Shown here piece by piece: positions 29,193 to 37,180 of a stretch of 64,000 bases of DNA. A model generated the notes under the pieces. That model saw only the letters and a list, made by a program, of their open reading frames with translations, made no database searches and was not told the origin of the DNA. This DNA is from Sphingobacterium sp. BN32 (GTDB taxonomy: Bacteria; Bacteroidota; Bacteroidia; Sphingobacteriales; Sphingobacteriaceae). Position numbers and translations under genes: made by a program. Within the stretch, counting starts at the first letter, position 1. Each line of letters begins with the position of its first letter. The stretch is from positions 4,216,001 to 4,280,000 of the forward strand of contig NZ_CP129963.1 in the NCBI RefSeq assembly GCF_030503615.1. Reading direction: 5' to 3'.

Positions 29193-29245
29193 CCCATCCT
29201 CATTCGAGGATAACCCATCAACTATCGTTGTTTAGTTTGTTTAGT

Positions 29246-29270
29246 AAGGAGCCCTCTCAAGGCTCCTTTA
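29246..29270 (+). terminator. Rho-independent terminator after blaR1
   Basis: AAGGAGCC pairs with GGCTCCTT around a 7-nt loop, followed by TATTTGT. It lies 53 nt after the stop codon. Confidence 0.82.
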
Positions 29271-29362
29271 TTTGTATAGCTGAAGTTTATAAAGCAAAGA
29301 CAATTCCTTACTTAGGGGTTTAATAATTTTTGTATCATTGTAGGCGTAAAAGCAGGCATTGC

Positions 29363-29980
29363 ATGGAATTTATATACTTTATAGACCTCTTAGGAACGAT
29401 GGTCTTTGCAATCTCGGGCGCCATGGCGGCAAACCGAAAGGTTATAGATGTGTTTGGAGCTACATTTATGGGCTTCGTGACTGCCATTGGTGGAGGTTCC
29501 CTCCGCGATGTGTTTTTAAATATCCGCCCAGTTTGGGTTGAGGATGGCAATTATTTGATTGCAATCTTCGTTGGGGTAACTATCTCCATTCTCTTCAATA
29601 AACGATTAGACAGCTTTGCCCGCACCCTTTTCCTATTTGACGCGATCGGTATTGGTTTCTTTACGGTGGTAGGAGTTCAGAAGTCCTTAAGTTACGAAAG
29701 CAGCGCTATTGCTGCCGTTATGTTGGGTATGTTTTCAGCGAGTATGGGCGGTGTTATTCGAGACACCTTGATGAATGAGACCCCGCTGATCCTGAGAAAA
29801 GAGATCTATGCCTCGGCCTGCTTAGCGGGTGCCATTTGTTATGTTCTATTGCAAATGACACCTATTTCGGAAAATATCAATGCATTTGTGAGTGCGAGCA
29901 TGGTTTTTATTATCCGCTTTCTATCGGTTCGCTATAATCTTTCCCTTCCTTCGGTTCCTATGGTCGAGAAGGAAGAATAA
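29363..29980 (+). CDS. TRIC/UPF0126 family cation channel
   Basis: Inner membrane protein of 205 residues with seven membrane segments formed by two repeats, each carrying the family glycine signature: GFVTAIGGGSLRDVFLN and GMFSASMGGVIRDTLMNE. Prokaryotic TRIC proteins are trimeric monovalent cation channels (YadS/YvgL group). The start is ATG 29363 (MEFIYFIDLLGTMVFAISGAMAA); the frame upstream has no membrane-protein-like start. A TATCATTG (29332-29339), one base off the -7 consensus, lies 23 nt upstream. Confidence 0.93.
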   Translation: MEFIYFIDLLGTMVFAISGAMAANRKVIDVFGATFMGFVTAIGGGSLRDVFLNIRPVWVEDGNYLIAIFVGVTISILFNKRLDSFARTLFLFDAIGIGFFTVVGVQKSLSYESSAIAAVMLGMFSASMGGVIRDTLMNETPLILRKEIYASACLAGAICYVLLQMTPISENINAFVSASMVFIIRFLSVRYNLSLPSVPMVEKEE

Positions 29981-30001
29981 GGTTCAAGCTATTCAGTCCC
30001 T

Positions 30002-31108
30002 TTATGGCATAATAAAGTCTGTCCATGTTAAGATCTTTTGGGAATCATCATTGCTCAATTGCTTATACCAGTTACTTCCAGTGCCAACATATCGCCCACC
30101 CTTCAGCACAATAGTATGGCCTGCAGATACTTCAGCTGTCAAGCCTTTCACGTCGTCAGCGACTTGGATAAATCGGAAAGACTCCTTTGGACCGGCAATT
30201 CCCATCTGCCCTTGGTGATTAGAGCCTGAAGCCCAAAGTGTGCCATTTGTTTTTAAGAAATATGAGCAGAAGCTGCTCGTGTAGACATTCGCCACCTGCT
30301 CGCCGATTTTGTGCGGGTAAGTCGGGTCTTGACTTTTCGTGCCAATTCCTTGTCCGCCATTCACATTGTCACCAAAACTCCAGGCCTCATCTTTATTATT
30401 AATCATCATCACAGCATTGCCTCTAGCACGCACTAATTTAATTTGATTGGCTACCTTCTTGAACGTAAGTTGGTTTCCGTCGGTCTTATAGCCTAACTTA
30501 CCGTACAAATCATCACCGGCGGACCATAAGGTCGAATCCGTTTTCAAAAGGTAGATATTAGAGAATCCTGTAGCAATCTGTGACACATTAGAAGCGATCT
30601 TGGTCAATGGAAGTTTGTCATAGGTTCTAGAACCTATCCCAAATTCTCCGTGCCCGTTTTGACCAAAACCCCAAACTGTACCATCAGCCTTTAGAATAGC
30701 AACAAAGTAATTCCCTGCCGAAATATCCATCGCACCATCGGCAATTTTCTCCAGTGGTTTATTATCTTTCACATCCGCCAAATCTTGGACATAGTATCTA
30801 TCAGACCCCCACACCGAATTATCCGTTTTTTGGATATATAAACTGCAGCAGTTGCCTTCAACCTTTTTCACATTCTGTTCGATCATCTTATAGCCCTTGT
30901 CCTTGGCACCTACCTCTGCAGTGAATATCCCTCCGCGTGCCCAAAGCGAATTATCTGGTTTAATAACATAGGTTACATCGTCTATTGCATAGACGCGCAA
31001 CTGGTTCACGCCTACCCCCCATTCAAAATAAGGTTCGTTCTTATCCTTCTTGCATGCTGACAATAGGCAGAAGCACAGCAATCCAAATATTAGCTGATAT
31101 CTTTTCAT
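30002..31108 (-). CDS. RCC1 repeat lipoprotein
   Basis: Exported lipoprotein of 368 residues with lipobox (LLSAC, Cys19) followed by Lys-rich residues. It has six to seven RCC1/BNR-type blades of about 48 residues: SLWARGGIFTAEVG, TVWGFGQNGHGEFGIGSRTYDKLP, TLWSAGDDLYGKLGYKTDGNQLTF, EAWSFGDNVNGGQGIG and TLWASGSNHQGQMGIAG. It forms a seven-bladed propeller if complete. Such lipoproteins are common in this phylum without known function. A 9-bp inverted repeat precedes its start. Confidence 0.88.
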   Translation of the reverse strand: MKRYQLIFGLLCFCLLSACKKDKNEPYFEWGVGVNQLRVYAIDDVTYVIKPDNSLWARGGIFTAEVGAKDKGYKMIEQNVKKVEGNCCSLYIQKTDNSVWGSDRYYVQDLADVKDNKPLEKIADGAMDISAGNYFVAILKADGTVWGFGQNGHGEFGIGSRTYDKLPLTKIASNVSQIATGFSNIYLLKTDSTLWSAGDDLYGKLGYKTDGNQLTFKKVANQIKLVRARGNAVMMINNKDEAWSFGDNVNGGQGIGTKSQDPTYPHKIGEQVANVYTSSFCSYFLKTNGTLWASGSNHQGQMGIAGPKESFRFIQVADDVKGLTAEVSAGHTIVLKGGRYVGTGSNWYKQLSNDDSQKILTWTDFIMP

Positions 31109-31116
31109 GGTATCCG

Positions 31117-31150
31117 GTTTTGAGTTCGATAATCGTTATTGACTCAAAAC
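31117..31150 (-). promoter_or_regulatory. Inverted repeat upstream of the RCC1 gene
   Basis: GTTTTGAGT (31117-31125) and ACTCAAAAC (31142-31150), perfect 9-bp arms with a 16-bp spacer, 8 bp before the start codon on the minus strand. It may be an operator or an mRNA leader hairpin. Confidence 0.35.
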
Positions 31151-31252
31151 AAGCAAAATAAATCGATATCGGGAGGATGATTGGGGCGTTGGTCGAGCGG
31201 AATTATATAATTGCAATAGCGATTAACAATCTTAAAGTAGGTTTAAGTAGAA

Positions 31253-31277
31253 AGAGCCGCAAAATTGTTGCGGCTCT
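31253..31277 (-). terminator. Terminator-like hairpin after def
   Basis: AGAGCCGCAA pairs with TTGCGGCTCT (10 bp, 5-nt loop), 45 nt past the def stop. The U-tract on the minus strand is weak (TTCTACTT). Confidence 0.65.
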
Positions 31278-31321
31278 CAAATGATTATATAAGTTATGTT
31301 TCAGCAATCTGCTGACACGTG

Positions 31322-31909
31322 CTATCTACCTTTTTTCATCAAAGGGAAAGACATTTTGTAAGAAACGCGAACTTGTCCTTTTGAGATAGAGTCTAGTTTG
31401 CCCTTCAACATCGCCTTTTTCAAGGGGCTAAGCTTATCTATAAATAGCTTTCCTTCGATATGGTCATATTCATGCTGAACTACACGAGCAGCTAGTCCGG
31501 TTAGCTCTTCTTCTTGCTCTTCGAAGTTCTCGTCTAGGTAATTGATGATAACATTTTCCTGGCGCATCACTTCCTCATTGATATGTGGAATACTTAGGCA
31601 GCCTTCGCTAAATGCCCATTTGTTACCCGATTCTTCCACCAAAATAGGGTTGATGAATACGCGTTTAAAGTCTTTTGCGGTAGGATCTCCTGGTCCATCT
31701 TCATCATCCTCACCAAATGGAGACGCATCGATCACGAATAAACGGATAGGAAGGCCGACCTGTGGTGCTGCTATTCCTACGCCATTTGCCGCATACATGG
31801 TTTCGAACATGTTCGCGATGGTCTCTTTCAAATTTGGATAATCCTCATCAATCTCTTCGGTTTTCTTCCTCAAAACCGGATCTCCATATGCAACTATAGG
31901 TAACTTCAT
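31322..31909 (-). CDS. def: Peptide deformylase
   Basis: Metalloenzyme of 195 residues that removes the formyl group from nascent proteins. All three motifs are intact: GIAAPQVGLP, EGCLSIP (metal Cys) and QHEYDHIEG (HExxH). The sequence has an acidic insertion between motifs 1 and 2 (GEDDEDGPGDP), as in other Bacteroidota. I chose ATG 31909 (MKLPIVAYGDPVLR); the frame extends 7 codons upstream over the promoter region. Confidence 0.97.
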   Translation of the reverse strand: MKLPIVAYGDPVLRKKTEEIDEDYPNLKETIANMFETMYAANGVGIAAPQVGLPIRLFVIDASPFGEDDEDGPGDPTAKDFKRVFINPILVEESGNKWAFSEGCLSIPHINEEVMRQENVIINYLDENFEEQEEELTGLAARVVQHEYDHIEGKLFIDKLSPLKKAMLKGKLDSISKGQVRVSYKMSFPLMKKGR

Positions 31910-31927
31910 CTGAATAATTTTACGGTA

Positions 31928-31935
31928 CAAAGTTA
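31928..31935 (-). promoter_or_regulatory. -7 box for def
   Basis: On the minus strand TAACTTTG (31935-31928), giving a leader of about 13 nt. No TTG at -33. Confidence 0.45.
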
Positions 31936-31975
31936 TTAATAATTTAGGATTGCCGCATATTGTTGTTAAATAGAG

Positions 31976-31983
31976 TAATTTTG
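31976..31983 (+). promoter_or_regulatory. -7 box 4 nt before the 31988 gene
   Basis: TAATTTTG matches TAnnTTTG; a TTG lies 23 bp upstream (31950-31952). The ATG begins 4 nt after the box, implying a leaderless transcript. Confidence 0.5.
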
Positions 31984-31987
31984 GCGC

Positions 31988-32758
31988 ATGGCAAACGCGG
32001 GAATGATCGGATTATTGAACTTCATTGGTTATGGGCTAAAGCTCAGCCCCGCGATGACGGAATATGCAGGCTATACGCTGATTACAGCGGAGGGAATGGG
32101 TTTTGCGATACATTATTATGCAGATGTTTCACAAGGAACGACTCCGGGATCGGGGGAAAAGACCATCCATATTTCTGAAGATCAGCTACGTCGCGATTCG
32201 AAAAAGATATATAACCGCCTGAAGGTGCAAGCGGGACGTGCCGAAAAAGTCTATGCCCGTTCGACCGTAGCCGCTAGAATCGAAAAGCGCATCGCCTTAG
32301 CATTTCTCAAAGAGCATCATCTGCAGGTGGCTCTGCCTGGCAAGTATCGCTATGGTTTATATCATCAGGGAGAGTTGGTATCGCTAGCCGTATTCAGTGC
32401 TGGTCGAAGAATGCACGATAAAGCCGAAGATTACCGGTCGTTTGAGTTGATCCGGTTCTGCCATAAGAGCGATATCATTGTTATAGGCGGGCTCTCTAAA
32501 CTGATACAGGCATTCATTAAAGATTTTAAGCCGAGCGATATCATGACTTACGTGGATGCGGATTGGACACAGGATTCCAGCCTGCAGAAGATAGGTTTTG
32601 AAGTGGTTAAAACAATGCCTGGACAGCGATTCTGGATTACTGCCGATCAGCAAATCCCGATACATGAGGATGAAGACCTATCAGTCTATAAAGAAAAGTA
32701 TAATGAGGGCTATCTGCACGCCAACAGTGGCAGCACAAAATTGATTCTTCCGCTTTAA
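31988..32758 (+). CDS. Mom/Hef-like GNAT-fold protein of unknown function
   Basis: Cytoplasmic protein of 256 residues. The C-terminal part (about 100-225) resembles the domain shared by phage Mom-type and Hef-like proteins: GLYHQGELVSLAVFSAGRRM, ELIRFCHKSDIIVIGGLSKL, then DIMTYVDADWTQDSSLQKIGFEVV, the pattern of a GNAT-related fold (strand, FELxRFC, GGxSKL, xYxDxxW, LGF). The N-terminal 100 residues are basic and helical and not assigned. In phages such proteins are DNA-modifying or occur with homing endonucleases; here the gene is a single copy among core genes (def, a MocA-type oxidoreductase), with normal codon use. Function is unknown. Confidence 0.6.
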   Translation: MANAGMIGLLNFIGYGLKLSPAMTEYAGYTLITAEGMGFAIHYYADVSQGTTPGSGEKTIHISEDQLRRDSKKIYNRLKVQAGRAEKVYARSTVAARIEKRIALAFLKEHHLQVALPGKYRYGLYHQGELVSLAVFSAGRRMHDKAEDYRSFELIRFCHKSDIIVIGGLSKLIQAFIKDFKPSDIMTYVDADWTQDSSLQKIGFEVVKTMPGQRFWITADQQIPIHEDEDLSVYKEKYNEGYLHANSGSTKLILPL

Positions 32759-32812
32759 TTCCTTTAGGATTTTACTATATTTAATCTTTAATCAATCGAA
32801 ATACACTCATTT

Positions 32813-33985
32813 ATGAAACGAAAACTTCGCATGGGCATGGTCGGTGGTGGAAATGATGCGTTTATTGGCGCCGTTCACCGCATTGCTGCCTTTATGGATG
32901 GAAAAATAGAATTAGTATGTGGTGCCTTCAGCGTTAATCCGGAGATTTCTTTGCAATCGGGCAGGGATTTATTTGTTGCTGATGACCGTGTTTATGCAAC
33001 ATACGAAGAAATGATTGAGAAGGAAGCACAGCTGCCGGAAGGCGAGCGTATGGACTTCGTTACGATCGTTACGCCTAACTTCTTGCACTTTGCTCCTGCA
33101 AAACTGGCTTTGGAAAAGGGCTTTGATGTTGTTGTGGAGAAGCCGATGACTGTTTCTTTAGAAGAGGCACAGGAGCTTCAGGCTGTTGTTGAGCGCACAG
33201 GTCGCACCTTGTGTTTGACACATACTTACTCCGGCTATCCGATGGTAAAACAGGCGAAGGCGATGGTGAGAGAAGGGCATTTCGGAAAAATCCGTAAGAT
33301 TGTTGTCGAGTATCCGCAGGGATGGTTAAGCCGTCTGAGCGAGCGCGAGGGCAATGCTGGTGCCGCATGGCGCGCAGATCCGAAGCGTTCGGGCAAGTCT
33401 TTAGTAATGGGTGATATCGGTACGCATGCTGCGCATTTGGCAGAGTATGTTACTGGATTGAAAATTCAAGAGGTTTGTGCAGATTTGACAACGTTTGTTG
33501 AAGGTCGCTTGTTGGATGATGATGGTTCGGTATTATTGCGTTTTGAAGATGGTGCGAAGGGTGTGTTGATGGCGTCGCAAATCTCTGCAGGCGAGGAAAA
33601 TGCAGTTCGCATTCGTGTATATGGTGAGAAGGGCGGATTGGAATGGGCGAATGAAGATCCAAATAATTTAATCATTAAGATGCTGGATCAGCCTAGACAA
33701 TTATACCGTACGGGTAATGCTTATGCTGACCCATTTACATTAAGCAGCTTTGCAACGCATAATACGCGTATTCCTGCAGGACATCCGGAAGGATTGTTGG
33801 AGTCTTTTGCAAACATTTACCGTAACTTTGCATTGACTGTATCGGCGAAGAAAGAAGGCGTAACGCCATCTGCTGAAGCACAGGACTTTCCAAATGTTTA
33901 CGACGGTGTGCGTGGAATGGCCTTCATTGATACGGTTGTAAAAAGCAACGATAGCAACGAGAAATGGACAAAATTTGTGATCTAA
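32813..33985 (+). CDS. Gfo/Idh/MocA family oxidoreductase
   Basis: NAD(P)-dependent oxidoreductase of 390 residues, cytoplasmic (no Tat or Sec signal). The N-terminal Rossmann fold starts GMVGGGNDAFIGAVHR, the catalytic-site signature is VVEKPMTV (EKP), and the C-terminal alpha/beta domain has GDIGTHAAHLAEYV with the conserved D and H. The substrate is probably a sugar or inositol derivative but cannot be told from sequence. Its last 22 bp overlap miaA. Confidence 0.92.
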   Translation: MKRKLRMGMVGGGNDAFIGAVHRIAAFMDGKIELVCGAFSVNPEISLQSGRDLFVADDRVYATYEEMIEKEAQLPEGERMDFVTIVTPNFLHFAPAKLALEKGFDVVVEKPMTVSLEEAQELQAVVERTGRTLCLTHTYSGYPMVKQAKAMVREGHFGKIRKIVVEYPQGWLSRLSEREGNAGAAWRADPKRSGKSLVMGDIGTHAAHLAEYVTGLKIQEVCADLTTFVEGRLLDDDGSVLLRFEDGAKGVLMASQISAGEENAVRIRVYGEKGGLEWANEDPNNLIIKMLDQPRQLYRTGNAYADPFTLSSFATHNTRIPAGHPEGLLESFANIYRNFALTVSAKKEGVTPSAEAQDFPNVYDGVRGMAFIDTVVKSNDSNEKWTKFVI

Positions 33986-34899
33986 GAACGACACAAGACA
34001 TTGTAAAATACATTAATCGGGCGAAAGAAACACTTTCGCCTGATTTGCTTTTGATCCTGATCGGCCCCACGGCTTCAGGCAAAACGAAGTTAGCCGTCGA
34101 ACTGGCGAAGGCACTCGATGGGGAAATTATTTCTGCCGATTCCAGGCAGGTTTACCAAGGATTAGATATTGGAACAGGCAAAGACTTGAAAGAATATGAT
34201 GGCATCCCCTATCATCTGATTGATATCGTATCTCCAACAACGCAATATTCAGTTAAGGAATTCGTGAAAGACTTTGAGATTGCTTATCAGGATATTATCC
34301 ATAGAGGAAAGTTTCCGATACTCTGCGGCGGAACGGGGTCTTATGTTCAAACGCTATTGCAGCCTCAACCCTATAGCTCGATTCCGAGGGATGAGGCATT
34401 TCATGTGGAACATGCTGCATTATCGAAAGAAGAACTGATCGCAATGATTCAAGTAGAGGATATCCCATCTGACTTTCAGATCGACTGGGATAGCCATAAG
34501 CGCTTGGTCAGAGCGTTGGAAATTCTGCGCTATTTGAAGACAAATGAGCTACCAATAGATACCGCTCATCAACCATACCCCCACCTTATCATGGCATTAT
34601 CGCCTCCCTTGGAGACCCGACGCGGTAGAATCGATAAGCGTTTGTCGGCAAGAATGGAAGAGGGTTTGATTTCGGAGGTTCAAGGCTTATTGGAAACCGG
34701 TCTTAGCCACGAGCAATTGCAATGGTTTGGATTGGAATACAAGTATGCTTCCTATTATCTTTTAGGCGAACTAACTTTAGCAGAGTTTCATGATAAGCTT
34801 CGAACAGAAATCCATCGCTTCGCTAAACGACAGATGACTTATTTCCGGAAAATGGAGAAAGATGGCCTAGCGATCAACTGGCTTGTTAATTATCGTTAA
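33964..34899 (+). CDS. miaA: tRNA dimethylallyltransferase
   Basis: Enzyme of 311 residues that prenylates A37 of tRNAs reading UNN codons. P-loop GPTASGKT (34-41), DSRQVYQGLDIGTGK, and CGGTGSYVQTLL are conserved. From about residue 190 the sequence is shorter and less conserved than in E. coli MiaA, but the QWFGLEYKY and FAKRQMTYFRKM segments are kept. The first 25 residues are an extension that overlaps the upstream gene; a later start near LLLILIG would lack an ATG. Confidence 0.9.
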   Translation: MDKICDLRTTQDIVKYINRAKETLSPDLLLILIGPTASGKTKLAVELAKALDGEIISADSRQVYQGLDIGTGKDLKEYDGIPYHLIDIVSPTTQYSVKEFVKDFEIAYQDIIHRGKFPILCGGTGSYVQTLLQPQPYSSIPRDEAFHVEHAALSKEELIAMIQVEDIPSDFQIDWDSHKRLVRALEILRYLKTNELPIDTAHQPYPHLIMALSPPLETRRGRIDKRLSARMEEGLISEVQGLLETGLSHEQLQWFGLEYKYASYYLLGELTLAEFHDKLRTEIHRFAKRQMTYFRKMEKDGLAINWLVNYR

Positions 34900-34955
34900 A
34901 GCATACTCAATCAGCAACTTAACCCTTACTTTAGACTAAGCTAGCACAGTCTAAG

Positions 34956-35288
34956 ATGTTTAAATTCTACAAGAAGCCCTTCAAAAGCCTATTTAAAATT
35001 AGCACCATGGCAAGCAGCATCTTATTGCTGAGCTCCTGCGAAATCGTCATAAAGAAGATCTTTGGATTTCAAGATATTGAAAACTTTGATCAGGAAGCCT
35101 ACCAGAAAGATGATTACCCGCTCAAACTTTATGTCAATACAGATAAACTCTATGTGCCGGAAAACAAGAATGCAATGACCGAGGAGTTTATTCAGCATGT
35201 GCTTTCTCCAGCAGAGCTAGAACGCTATAACAAGCGATCTGCCGACAATAAATTGACAGGATCCAATGTCGAAGATGAAGATCTGTAG
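34956..35288 (+). CDS. Hypothetical lipoprotein
   Basis: Protein of 110 residues with a basic N-terminus, hydrophobic stretch and lipobox (LLLSSC, Cys28). The mature part is acidic (YQKDDYPLKLYVNTDKLYVPENKNAMTEEF) and I do not recognise it. A 7-bp inverted repeat (TTAGACT at 34931, AGTCTAA at 34948) ends 1 nt before the ATG and could form an mRNA hairpin there. It lies between miaA and a bidirectional terminator. Confidence 0.65.
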   Translation: MFKFYKKPFKSLFKISTMASSILLLSSCEIVIKKIFGFQDIENFDQEAYQKDDYPLKLYVNTDKLYVPENKNAMTEEFIQHVLSPAELERYNKRSADNKLTGSNVEDEDL

Positions 35289-35324
35289 TTGTTTAGGAAT
35301 AATAATCTAGTATGCCATAAAACG

Positions 35325-35352
35325 AAAAGAGGCGGCCAAGGCCGCCTCTTTT
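35325..35352. terminator. Bidirectional terminator between the 34956 gene and rng
   Basis: AAAAGAGGCGGC pairs with GCCGCCTCTTTT (12 bp, CAAG loop), with T-runs usable in both directions. The rng stop codon (35351-35353) overlaps its edge. Confidence 0.9.
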
Positions 35353-36904
35353 AGAGTTTAATTTCTTCGTCTTTGGCGTTAAAGAAGTGGAATTCCGTCA
35401 GGTAATATGAGGACATTTCCTTCACTTTAATCCATTTTCCATATTTGAAAAACCATTTTAATCTTCTCGAGACAAAACCTCTTGTGATGTAGGCCGCAAT
35501 ATAAGGGTGTACACATAAAGTAACTCCCTTCTCGTTTTGCTCTTGGAGTATGAAGCTTAAATTGTTCTCAATATCGTCCAGTAAGACGATGCTGGATCTA
35601 ATTTCGCCGGTACCATCACAAGCAGGACATTTTTCGTTCGTCACAATGCTCATTTCCGGTCTTACCCGCTGCCTAGTAATCTGTACTAATCCAAACTTAC
35701 TAGGAGGAAGAATCGTATGTCTCGCACGATCGCTCGCCATACATTCTTTTAAGAATCCATACAATTCTTTTCTATTGGTCGCCTTGTGCATATCGATAAA
35801 ATCGATTACCACAATCCCGCCCATATCCCTCAGCCTAAGCTGTCGGGCAATTTCTTTCGCAGCTTCTTTATTTACTAAAAGCGCGTTATCTTCTTGATTT
35901 TCTTTATTGGCAATGCGATTTCCGCTATTGACATCAATTACGTGCAGTGCTTCAGTATGCTCGATTACGAGATATGCACCACCCTGCAAATTGACCGTCT
36001 TGCCAAAAGACGCCTTAATTTGCCTTTCTACACCGAAATGGTCGAAAATAGGTTCTTTACCTTTATAGTGTTTAACTATCTTTTCTAAATCGGGAGAAAT
36101 CTCCTGTATATATGATTTTACCTCTTCAAAGATATCTGCATCATTAACATAGATATGAGAGAATTCATCGGTAAGAATATCGCGCAATATAGTCGACGCG
36201 CGATCCATTTCACCTAATACTTTTTGAGGAGGTTCAGCTGTTTTAAGACGTTTGGTAAATAGTTCCCACTTAGAAATCAGGTCGAGTAGATCTTTTTGCA
36301 TTTCTTCTACTCCTTTGCCTTCAGAGACTGTTCGAATGATTACCCCAAAATTAGCGGGTTTAATACTCTCGACTATTTTCTTCAGTCTGTTTCTTTCGGC
36401 ACTACCTTTAATTTTCTTGGAAATGGAAACCGAACTTGAGAAAGGGACCAACACCACAAAACGGCCAGCGATAGATAAGTCGGAACTTAACCTTGGGCCT
36501 TTTGTGGATATCGGTTCTTTTGCAATTTGCACTGGCAACAGCGTGTTACGGCTAAGAATATCCGATATTTTTCCAGCTTTGTCAATGTCCTTTTCAAGTT
36601 TCAAACTATTGAGCAGTTTCTCTTGATAACTGCCATTCTTTACCACTCTGGTAAGTTTAAGCAAGGACTGTACTTGAGGTCCGAGGTCAAGGTAATGCAA
36701 AAATGCATCCTTTTCGTAGCCTACATCTACGAATGCAGCATTCAGACCGGGCATGATTTTCTTTACTCTTCCTAGGTAAATATCTCCTACCGCGTAGTTA
36801 TTGTCTGCTTGCTCTCGGTTTAACTCAACCAGTTGCTTATCCTGTAGTAAAGCAATAGTCACCCCCTTATCGGGGACTGAATCGATAATTAATTCCTTTA
36901 CCAA
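35351..36904 (-). CDS. rng: Ribonuclease E/G family endoribonuclease
   Basis: RNase G-type protein of 517 residues. An N-terminal S1 domain (GDIYLGRVKKIMPGLNAAFVDVGYEKDAFLHY) is followed by the catalytic DNase I-like region with HVIDVNSGNR and GGIVVIDFIDM (Mg-binding Asp residues) and the zinc-link CPACDGTG. There is no RNase E-type C-terminal scaffold. The start is TTG: an in-frame TAG lies two codons upstream and the next in-frame Met is inside the S1 domain. The gene has its own terminator-separated position downstream of the small basic gene. Confidence 0.93.
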   Translation of the reverse strand: MVKELIIDSVPDKGVTIALLQDKQLVELNREQADNNYAVGDIYLGRVKKIMPGLNAAFVDVGYEKDAFLHYLDLGPQVQSLLKLTRVVKNGSYQEKLLNSLKLEKDIDKAGKISDILSRNTLLPVQIAKEPISTKGPRLSSDLSIAGRFVVLVPFSSSVSISKKIKGSAERNRLKKIVESIKPANFGVIIRTVSEGKGVEEMQKDLLDLISKWELFTKRLKTAEPPQKVLGEMDRASTILRDILTDEFSHIYVNDADIFEEVKSYIQEISPDLEKIVKHYKGKEPIFDHFGVERQIKASFGKTVNLQGGAYLVIEHTEALHVIDVNSGNRIANKENQEDNALLVNKEAAKEIARQLRLRDMGGIVVIDFIDMHKATNRKELYGFLKECMASDRARHTILPPSKFGLVQITRQRVRPEMSIVTNEKCPACDGTGEIRSSIVLLDDIENNLSFILQEQNEKGVTLCVHPYIAAYITRGFVSRRLKWFFKYGKWIKVKEMSSYYLTEFHFFNAKDEEIKL

Positions 36905-36981
36905 CAGCTACTGAAATTAAGGACTATTGTGGACTCGCTCCACAACATAAATTGTCCGGTTAAACAAAAAACCGTTTAATG

Positions 36982-37020
36982 AAAAAAACAATCTATGATG
37001 CTTATACCATCATAGATTGT
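36982..37020 (-). terminator. Terminator of the small basic protein gene
   Basis: ACAATCTATGATG pairs with CATCATAGATTGT (13 bp perfect, 7-nt loop); on the minus strand it is followed by seven T. It separates the 37053-37142 gene from rng. Confidence 0.9.
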
Positions 37021-37052
37021 AACCACATATTTTTTAAAATGAACGTTAAACG

Positions 37053-37142
37053 TTATTTTTTCTTGTGTCTATTTTTTCTTAAACGTTTTTTGCGCTTGTG
37101 AGTAGCCATTTTGTGTCTTTTTCTTTTTTTTCCGCTTGGCAT
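37053..37142 (-). CDS. Tiny ultra-basic protein, probable ribosomal protein
   Basis: ORF of 29 codons beginning MPSGKKRKRHKMATHKRKKR and ending in further Lys/Arg/His residues before TAA; 20 of 29 residues are basic and there are no acidic residues. It is placed between the TPR/HU genes and rng, with a perfect terminator 33 nt after its stop, so it is likely a real transcript end. The composition resembles small ribosomal proteins such as THX and bL36-like peptides; a Bacteroidota-specific ribosomal protein (the one named bL38 in Flavobacterium) is a possibility, which I cannot confirm. It is too short for common gene finders. Confidence 0.75.
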   Translation of the reverse strand: MPSGKKRKRHKMATHKRKKRLRKNRHKKK

Positions 37143-37180
37143 AGCTTTAATGTTTTTAAATGATTATTACTAATTGTTAA

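Noticed and set aside
36252-36626. Open frame of 124 codons on the plus strand inside rng
   Set aside because: Antisense shadow of the conserved RNase G catalytic region.
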